Positions 1 to 5,194 of a stretch of DNA of 6,344 bases are shown here, one piece after another. Location of the stretch: the NCBI GenBank assembly GCA_019689695.1, contig JADGHA010000259.1:1-6344 (forward strand). The letters run 5' to 3'. Under the pieces are notes generated by a model that saw nothing but the letters and a program-made list of their open reading frames with translations, was not told where the DNA came from and did not search any database. Both the position numbers and the translations under genes were made by a program. Each line of letters begins with the position of its first letter. Position 1 is the first letter of the stretch. The stretch is from Micromonosporaceae bacterium (GTDB taxonomy: Bacteria; Actinomycetota; Actinomycetes; Mycobacteriales; Micromonosporaceae).

Positions 1-60
1 TTTATACGAGACTGGGCGGGGGCGGCGCCGGGGCGCCCGCGGGGGGGGCGGGGGGCGCCG
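1..60. other. Suspect contig-edge sequence (possible adapter remnant plus G/C-rich low complexity)
   Basis: The first 14 bases (TTTATACGAGACTG) are AT-rich in an otherwise about 70% GC window. They match the last 14 bases of the Tn5/Nextera mosaic end (TGTATAAGAGACAG) at 11 of 14 positions. They are followed by runs of G and C, including eight consecutive G at 42-49. The receiver-like protein encoded on the minus strand loses its family pattern exactly here. I infer error-rich read ends rather than biology; the base pattern is seen, the cause is inferred. Confidence 0.4.
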
Positions 61-374
61 GCGGCCGCGGCGACCGCCGGATCCTCCGGTCCGAACAGCA
101 CCAGCGTCGAGTGCGGCGACCGGGCCAGCACCCGGCGGGTGAAGCCCACACTGTCCGGCCTGGTGACCGCGGTGTCCGCGAGTATCACGTCAACGGGCGA
201 ACCGGTCAGCCGGGCCATCGCCTCCGTTTCGGAGACCGCGGTCCGTACCGCCCCAGCGACGCCAAGGCTCGCCGCGCACGATGAGACGGTCTGCGCGGCC
301 AGTGCGGTCCGGACAACCACCAGGACCGTTACTCCCGCGCCCGTCCCCGCATCCCGCCCGATAACCTCACGCAC
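1..374 (-). CDS. Response-regulator-like protein with degenerate receiver domain, N-terminal fragment (runs off window)
   Basis: The frame opens with GTG at 374-372, preceded by a purine-rich stretch with GGGAG six bases upstream, and stays open to the window edge, giving 124 codons. Residues about 15-107 read like the receiver domain of NarL/FixJ-type response regulators. VTVLVVVRTAL matches the first strand, DVILADTAV (62-70) the third strand with a possible phospho-acceptor Asp67, and LVLFGPED (91-98) the fourth. The usual acidic pair after strand 1 is replaced by Val21-Arg22, and the switch Thr/Ser appears to be Gly95, so normal phosphorylation is doubtful. The HTH output domain expected in this family would lie outside the window. 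Divergent orientation to a WhiD-like gene recalls the S. coelicolor whiD/bldM neighbourhood, but the sequence is too different to call it BldM. Beyond about residue 104 the translation becomes Pro/Arg/Gly-rich and loses family resemblance, probably through sequence error at the edge. Confidence 0.62.
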   Translation of the reverse strand, partial: MREVIGRDAGTGAGVTVLVVVRTALAAQTVSSCAASLGVAGAVRTAVSETEAMARLTGSPVDVILADTAVTRPDSVGFTRRVLARSPHSTLVLFGPEDPAVAAAAGAPRPPRGRPGAAPAQSRI

Positions 375-602
375 CCTTGTCTCCCTCTCTCCACAAAGAG
401 AAGACCAGAAAATCTGGCTTCGTTATGGCATTTCGTGGAAAGAGCGGAAAAGATCGGCTCGGCTGGCCGGATGGTGGATGCGGTGGCCTGTGACAGGAGT
501 GAACACCGCAGGCCGTGGGTAAAGAGTTGGACGTCAGCGAACCCGACCAGCGTGGCCCATCGCGCCCGCTCCGCGTGGCAGGCCACGCCGGAGGAGATAG
601 TG
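375..602. promoter_or_regulatory. Divergent intergenic region between the receiver-like gene and whiD, with an inverted repeat at 401-420
   Basis: This 228-bp gap separates two divergent regulator genes and must carry both promoters. It contains an AT-richer patch (about 391-435). Within it is an inverted repeat, CCAGA-AAA-TCTGG at 405-417, whose flanks AAG (401-403) and CTT (418-420) extend the dyad around one A opposite no base. I cannot point to convincing -35/-10 pairs or to sigma-WhiG or sigma-BldN promoter consensus sequences. A frame open from 435 into whiD is not taken as coding, because it has no family resemblance before the ATG at 603. Confidence 0.45.
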
Positions 603-1037
603 ATGTCGAACGTACGCCGGTTGCCCGGACCCGTAGCGGACAGCTGGGACTGGCAGCTGCGGGGAGCGTGCCGGGGGCGGGACAGCGCTCAGTTCTTCCA
701 CCCGGACGGCGAGCGTGGGTCGTCTCGCACCCGCCGGGAGGCGAAGGCGAAGGCTCTCTGTCTAGGCTGCCCGGTACGGTCCGAGTGCGCGGCGCACGCC
801 CTGGCCGTGCAGGAGCCGTACGGGGTCTGGGGCGGCTTCACCGAGGCCGAGCGCCTGCGCCTGCTCGCGCTCGGCTGGGAGGACGCCGCCGACCTGCGCC
901 ACCGCCGGGTCGACCTGGCCCGCCTGGAGCGACGCCTCAAGCAGCGGATCAGCAGCGGCGCACCGCGGCCGCCGGCGAGCCGGCTCCCGGCACAGCGCGC
1001 CCCCGCCGACCGCCGGCTCAGTCCACTCGCACGGTGA
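603..1037 (+). CDS. whiD: WhiB-family iron-sulfur regulator, WhiD/WhiB3-like
   Basis: This 144-residue protein is a WhiB-like regulator, a small actinobacterial protein that binds a [4Fe-4S] cluster and acts with the primary sigma factor. The four cluster ligands are Cys23, Cys53, Cys56 and Cys62 (C-X29-C-X2-C-X5-C), followed by the family turn GVWGG at 74-78. The N-terminal segment RLPGPVADSWDWQL and the block HPDGERG (33-39) are the WhiD pattern; S. coelicolor WhiD is needed for late spore maturation. The ATG at 603 is chosen because GGAGGAG (590-596) sits six bases upstream and the protein then starts as its relatives do. The tail after about residue 90 is Arg/Pro-rich (RLERRLKQR and beyond), fitting a basic DNA-contacting extension longer than in S. 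coelicolor WhiD. The 3' end overlaps the convergent oxidoreductase gene by 20 bp. The subfamily assignment is from remembered sequence, so the symbol is less certain than the family. Confidence 0.9.
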   Translation: MSNVRRLPGPVADSWDWQLRGACRGRDSAQFFHPDGERGSSRTRREAKAKALCLGCPVRSECAAHALAVQEPYGVWGGFTEAERLRLLALGWEDAADLRHRRVDLARLERRLKQRISSGAPRPPASRLPAQRAPADRRLSPLAR

Positions 1038-2520
1038 CCGAATGCCACCCGGTGGCGCCGTCCGGGGCGGGCGGCGCCACCTGTCCGGTCTGCACCGCGC
1101 CGGTGGCGTCGGTCGCCCGCACGGTCAGCGTGTGCTTGCCGGGCGTGGCCTCCCATCGCCAGTACCACTGCCGCCAGGTGTCCGCCGACACCGTCCCGGC
1201 GAGCGTGGCGGTCTGCCAGGGACCGTCGTCCACCCGTACCTCGACCTTGCCGATGCCGCGGTGCTGCGCCCACGCCACGCCCGCGACGGTGACCGTCCCC
1301 GCAGTGGCCCTGCCGCGCGGGGTGTCGATCCGCGACTGGGTCTTGACCGGCGCCTGCTGCGCCCAGCCACGCGGCACCCAGTACGCGTCGAAGTCGGCGA
1401 AGCTGCTCAGCTCCAGCTCGGTGATCCACTTGCAGGCCGACACGTAGCCGTACAGGCCCGGCACCACCATCCGCACCGGGAAGCCGTGTTCCAGCGGCAG
1501 CGGCTCGCCGTTCATGCCCACCGCGAGCAGCGCGTCGCGGCCGTCGAGCAGCGCCGCGGTCGGCGCACCGCAGGTCCAGCCGTCGGTCGCCCGGGCCACC
1601 ACCTGGTCCGCGCCGGCCAGCGGGCCGGCCTGCTCCAGCAGGTCCTTGACCGGTACGCCGAGCCAGCGCGCGTTGCCGATCAGGTCGCCGCCCACCTCGT
1701 TCGAGACGCAGGCCAGGGTGATGTACCGCTCGACCATCGGGCGGCGCAGCAGCTCGTCGAAGCTGATCGTGAAGCTCCTGCGCACCCGCCCGTGCACCCG
1801 CAGCTGCCAGGTCCTCGGGTCGACCCGGGGCACGACCAGCGCGGTGTCGACCCGGTAGAAGTCGGCGTTACCGGTCACATAGGACGTTAGGCCGCTCGCC
1901 CTGATGTCCGCGTCCGCCGGCACGGCCGGTGCGGGGCTCGCCGGTCGGGGCAGGGACACCGCGGCACGGGCCTCGGCCACGTCCCGACGGGTGGACAGCC
2001 ACCGCCCGCCGAAGCCGGCGACGGCGGCGAACCCGAGCGCGCCCGCCGCCGCGGTGAGAAACTGCCGCCGGTCGGCTCTCGCGCCGTCCCCGGCGGCCTG
2101 CCGGATCGCGGTGACCATGAGCGCCGCGGCGGTGGCCGCCCCGGCCAGGGACGGCAGGACAGCCTGGCCGCCGGCGTGGTACCGGGTCGCCGCGGCCACC
2201 GCGCCGACCGCGCCGAAGCCGGCGACGCCGGCCATGCCATACCAGAGGTTGCGGACCGCGGCGATGCCGATGAGCGCGGCGGACGCGAACAGCAGGAGCA
2301 CTGTGCCCGCCTGCAGCACGGCCTTGTCGTGGACGCCGAAGATGTCGATGGCGAAGCGCTCGACCGGGCCGGGAACATGGTCCACCACCAGCCCGCCGAC
2401 CGCGGTGACCGGGGCGGACCGCGGTCCGGTGGCGACCGCCACCAGCTCCGCCACGCCCAGCGCGACGGCGGCGGCGGTGATGCCGGTCAGCGCCCCGGAG
2501 GTCTTGGGTCCCAGCCGCAC
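1018..2520 (-). CDS. Membrane-anchored molybdopterin-dependent oxidoreductase (sulfite oxidase/YedY superfamily)
   Basis: This 500-residue protein has an N-terminal membrane part and a C-terminal extracytoplasmic molybdoenzyme. Hydrophobic helices fall at about 10-31, 70-89, 94-112, 119-138 and 155-172. Just before the fifth is a twin-arginine motif, DRRQFL (150-155). The oxidoreductase molybdopterin domain covers about 215-385. Cys271 in ITLACVSNEVGG is the expected molybdenum ligand, and HGFPVRMVVPGLYGY (345-359) with SACKW (361-365) is the family's cofactor-binding region. A Mo-co dimerisation-type beta domain follows at about 392-500, so the full sulfite-oxidase-like core is present. The natural substrate cannot be read from sequence. 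Start: GTG at 2520-2518 is the first possible start, as an in-frame TGA lies one codon upstream, but no clear ribosome binding site precedes it. The gene lies 136 bp after groEL on the same strand, separated by a strong inverted repeat, so it is probably transcribed on its own. Confidence 0.9.
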   Translation of the reverse strand: MRLGPKTSGALTGITAAAVALGVAELVAVATGPRSAPVTAVGGLVVDHVPGPVERFAIDIFGVHDKAVLQAGTVLLLFASAALIGIAAVRNLWYGMAGVAGFGAVGAVAAATRYHAGGQAVLPSLAGAATAAALMVTAIRQAAGDGARADRRQFLTAAAGALGFAAVAGFGGRWLSTRRDVAEARAAVSLPRPASPAPAVPADADIRASGLTSYVTGNADFYRVDTALVVPRVDPRTWQLRVHGRVRRSFTISFDELLRRPMVERYITLACVSNEVGGDLIGNARWLGVPVKDLLEQAGPLAGADQVVARATDGWTCGAPTAALLDGRDALLAVGMNGEPLPLEHGFPVRMVVPGLYGYVSACKWITELELSSFADFDAYWVPRGWAQQAPVKTQSRIDTPRGRATAGTVTVAGVAWAQHRGIGKVEVRVDDGPWQTATLAGTVSADTWRQWYWRWEATPGKHTLTVRATDATGAVQTGQVAPPAPDGATGWHSVTVRVD

Positions 2521-2580
2521 CGGTCAAGTGTCAACGGCACCGGCCCCGGTCGGCAACAGCACGTCACCGCCCATCATCCG

Positions 2581-2640
2581 GTTGATCATGAGGTTGGCGC
2601 CGCGAGAAAGCCGCCCCCGCGCGCCAACCCCATGATCGAC
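2581..2640. repeat. Large imperfect inverted repeat after groEL (REP-like element or terminator)
   Basis: The left arm GTTGATCATGAGGTTGGCG (2581-2599) and right arm CGCCAACCCCATGATCGAC (2622-2640) pair at 17 of 19 positions across a 22-base spacer; one more C-G pair (2600/2621) extends the stem. On the minus strand the hairpin starts 16 bases after the groEL stop, where a terminator would be expected, but no T-run follows it. I recall similar GATCATG-centred palindromes scattered through Micromonosporaceae intergenic DNA, so it may be a dispersed repeat doubling as a terminator. The pairing is seen directly; the family membership is unverified memory. Confidence 0.75.
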
Positions 2641-2656
2641 GCGTTCCGGCTGCCGG

Positions 2657-4291
<1,635 letters not shown>

Positions 4292-4319
4292 GGTGTTATG
4301 CGTTCCCTTCATGACGCCC

Positions 4320-4353
4320 GCTGCCCCGAGCCGGAGACCCGGCCCGGGGCAGC
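4320..4353 (-). other. Stem-loop in the groES-groEL intercistronic spacer
   Basis: GCTGCCCCG (4320-4328) and CGGGGCAGC (4345-4353) form a perfect 9-bp stem. After one A-C mismatch, a further 5-bp stem (GCCGG with CCGGC) encloses the 4-base loop 4335-4338. Most of the 80-bp gap between groES and groEL is taken up by this hairpin and an adjoining AGCGATCGCT palindrome (4351-4360). It has no T-run on the groEL side, so full termination is unlikely. Possible roles are a processing or stability site that sets the GroES to GroEL ratio, or partial attenuation; groESL transcripts in some bacteria are known to be cleaved between the two genes. The pairing is seen; the function is inferred. Confidence 0.7.
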
Positions 4354-4371
4354 GATCGCTTCGCTAGATCG

Positions 4372-4686
4372 TCACTTCTCGATAACCGCAAGCACGTCAC
4401 GCGCGGAGAGCACGAGGTACTCCTCGCCGGCGTACTTGACCTCGGTGCCGCCGTACTTGGAGTAGATCACCGTGTCGCCGACCTTCACGTCAATCGGGAT
4501 CCGGTTCCCCTTGTCGTCAACGCGGCCGGGCCCCACCGCGAGGACCGTGCCCTCCTGCGGCTTCTCCTTGGCGGTGTCGGGAATCACGATGCCCGACGCC
4601 GTGGTCGTCTCAGCCTCGTTCGCCTGGACCAGGATCCGGTCCTCGAGCGGCTTGATCGCAACCTTCGTCGCGGTAGTCACGGGCAT
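4372..4686 (-). CDS. groES: Co-chaperonin GroES (Hsp10)
   Basis: This 104-residue protein is the lid of the GroEL folding chamber. VAIKPLEDRILV (9-20) is the conserved first strand. The mobile loop spans about 24-42 with the GroEL-contacting tripeptide Ile33-Val34-Ile35, and PDTAKEKPQEGTVLAVGPG follows. KVGDTVIYSKYGGTEVKYAGEEYLVL (68-93) and the end DVLAVIEK are typical of actinobacterial GroES. Start choice is not settled. The ATG at 4686 leaves only two bases after AGGAGG (4689-4694), while the GTG two codons later (4680) leaves eight and gives a 102-residue protein, the length of the S. coelicolor protein. I give the ATG because the start MPVTTATK looks familiar for this group. The frame is also open upstream to a GTG at 4806, but that extension has no GroES similarity. 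First gene of the groES-groEL1 operon. Confidence 0.97.
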   Translation of the reverse strand: MPVTTATKVAIKPLEDRILVQANEAETTTASGIVIPDTAKEKPQEGTVLAVGPGRVDDKGNRIPIDVKVGDTVIYSKYGGTEVKYAGEEYLVLSARDVLAVIEK

Positions 4687-4848
4687 ACCCTCCTGGGGTA
4701 CTCGTCTCGCTGCCGGCCGGAACCTGTCCGGCCGCTCGTCTTGTTCTCTTCCCATCCCGCCCGGCGGCCGTCGTCGCGGGTGCCGGTCACCCTGGCGAGC
4801 GCTCACGGGCCGCGCCCATGAGCTAGCACCCTCGACACGAGAGTGCTA
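4687..4848 (-). promoter_or_regulatory. Structured 5' leader of the groES-groEL1 mRNA
   Basis: If transcription starts near the inner edge of the promoter proposed at 4854-4883, the mRNA has a leader of about 160 nt. Two hairpins are visible. CGGCCGGA/TCCGGCCG with a 5-base loop lies at 4714-4734, ending 27 bases before the groES ATG. GGGTG/CACCC with a 5-base loop lies at 4778-4792 and is extended by TCGC (4774-4777) and GCGA (4795-4798) around a 2-base bulge. The hairpins do not cover the ribosome binding site AGGAGG at 4689-4694, so I do not call a thermosensor. The transcription start itself is inferred. Confidence 0.45.
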
Positions 4849-4849
4849 A
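4823..4849. promoter_or_regulatory. CIRCE operator 1 (HrcA binding site), near the groES transcription start
   Basis: CTAGCACCC-N9-GAGTGCTAA matches the CIRCE consensus TTAGCACTC-N9-GAGTGCTAA at 16 of 18 arm positions; the right arm is perfect and the spacer is exactly nine bases. CIRCE is the operator of the heat-shock repressor HrcA, whose activity depends on GroEL. This copy would cover the start of transcription, so bound HrcA would block the operon until heat or unfolded protein titrates GroE. Confidence 0.95.
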
Positions 4850-4853
4850 CCGC

Positions 4854-4883
4854 AGGTTATTCCGGCCGCTAGCACTCCGTCAA
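4854..4883 (-). promoter_or_regulatory. Probable groES promoter (vegetative sigma type)
   Basis: Read on the minus strand, TTGACG (4883-4878) is a good -35 element lying inside the spacer of CIRCE 2. TAACCT (4859-4854) follows after 18 bases, or AATAAC (4861-4856) after 16, as a weak -10. Transcription would start around 4847-4849, in CIRCE 1. The position between two HrcA operators supports the call; the -10 match is imperfect. Confidence 0.55.
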
Positions 4884-4895
4884 GGAGAGTGCCAA
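4869..4895. promoter_or_regulatory. CIRCE operator 2 (HrcA binding site), over the groES -35 region
   Basis: CTAGCACTC-N9-GAGTGCCAA matches the CIRCE consensus at 16 of 18 arm positions, with one mismatch in each arm and the standard nine-base spacer. The -35 candidate of the groES promoter lies in its spacer. The centre-to-centre distance to operator 1 is 46 bp, with 19 bp between them, so two HrcA dimers would bracket RNA polymerase. It is also the operator nearer the divergent DUF1918 gene, whose ATG lies 104 bp away. Confidence 0.95.
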
Positions 4896-4999
4896 CCGGC
4901 CGAGCTGCCGCGCCAACAATCTTGCCCCAACCTGGTGCGTACCGCCGGCTGGTACGGCAATCTCAGAAGACAAGCGCCGTTAGCACGGGAGGCGATCGT
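4896..4999 (+). promoter_or_regulatory. Upstream region of the DUF1918-methyltransferase pair, with a small inverted repeat
   Basis: This 104-bp stretch should carry the promoter of the divergent plus-strand pair, but I cannot name convincing -35/-10 boxes. It holds an inverted repeat CGTACC-N7-GGTACG at 4938-4956 and ends in the ribosome binding site GGGAGG (4987-4992), seven bases before the ATG at 5000. A frame open from 4889 through this region lacks DUF1918 similarity before that ATG and is not taken as coding. Confidence 0.4.
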
Positions 5000-5194
5000 A
5001 TGCAGGCGGCAGTCGGCGACCGGTTGCGCGTGCACAGCAATGTAGTCGGCGCGCGGGACCGGATCGGTGAGATCGTCGAGGTACGGGGCAGCGAGGGGCG
5101 CCCACCCTACCTGGTGCGGTTCCCCGACGGGCACGAGCGGCTGGTCTTCCCCGGCCCGGACTGCGTGGTGGAGCATCCGGCCGAGCAACGGTGA
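5000..5194 (+). CDS. DUF1918 domain protein
   Basis: This 64-residue protein consists almost wholly of one DUF1918 domain, a small actinobacterial beta-rich domain of unknown function. The pattern is clear: VGDRLRVHSNVVGARDRIGEI (5-25), VEVRGSEGRPPYLVRFPDGHE (26-46) and LVFPGPDCVVEH (48-59). It has no signal peptide or membrane segment, so it should be cytoplasmic. The fold may resemble small SH3-like barrels, but this is a guess from the strand-rich pattern. The start at ATG 5000 has a strong GGGAGG seven bases upstream and gives the usual family length. It lies divergently from groES, beyond two CIRCE operators, and its TGA overlaps the GTG of the methyltransferase gene by four bases, so the two are likely translated together. 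Confidence 0.9.
   Translation: MQAAVGDRLRVHSNVVGARDRIGEIVEVRGSEGRPPYLVRFPDGHERLVFPGPDCVVEHPAEQR

Noticed and set aside
356..364. GCCCGATAA resembling the sigma-WhiG -10 element upstream of whiD
   Set aside because: It has an inserted base relative to GCCGATAA, no TAAA at the right distance, and lies within the coding part of the divergent gene.
1042..1890. Plus-strand open frame opposite the molybdoenzyme
   Set aside because: It is a shadow frame without ribosome binding site or recognisable domain, and the minus strand carries the conserved molybdoenzyme.
4351..4360. AGCGATCGCT perfect palindrome beside the groES-groEL hairpin
   Set aside because: A 10-bp self-complementary site is easily expected by chance in GC-rich DNA; it is noted only as part of the spacer.
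4687..4806. 40-codon N-terminal extension of groES from GTG 4806
   Set aside because: It is Arg/Pro-rich, has no GroES similarity and lies in the leader; the strong AGGAGG is next to the accepted starts.
4980..5006. Possible third CIRCE beginning TTAGCACGG before the DUF1918 gene
   Set aside because: The left arm matches 7 of 9, but the right arm at the nine-base spacing matches only about 4 of 9 and runs into the coding start; probably chance.
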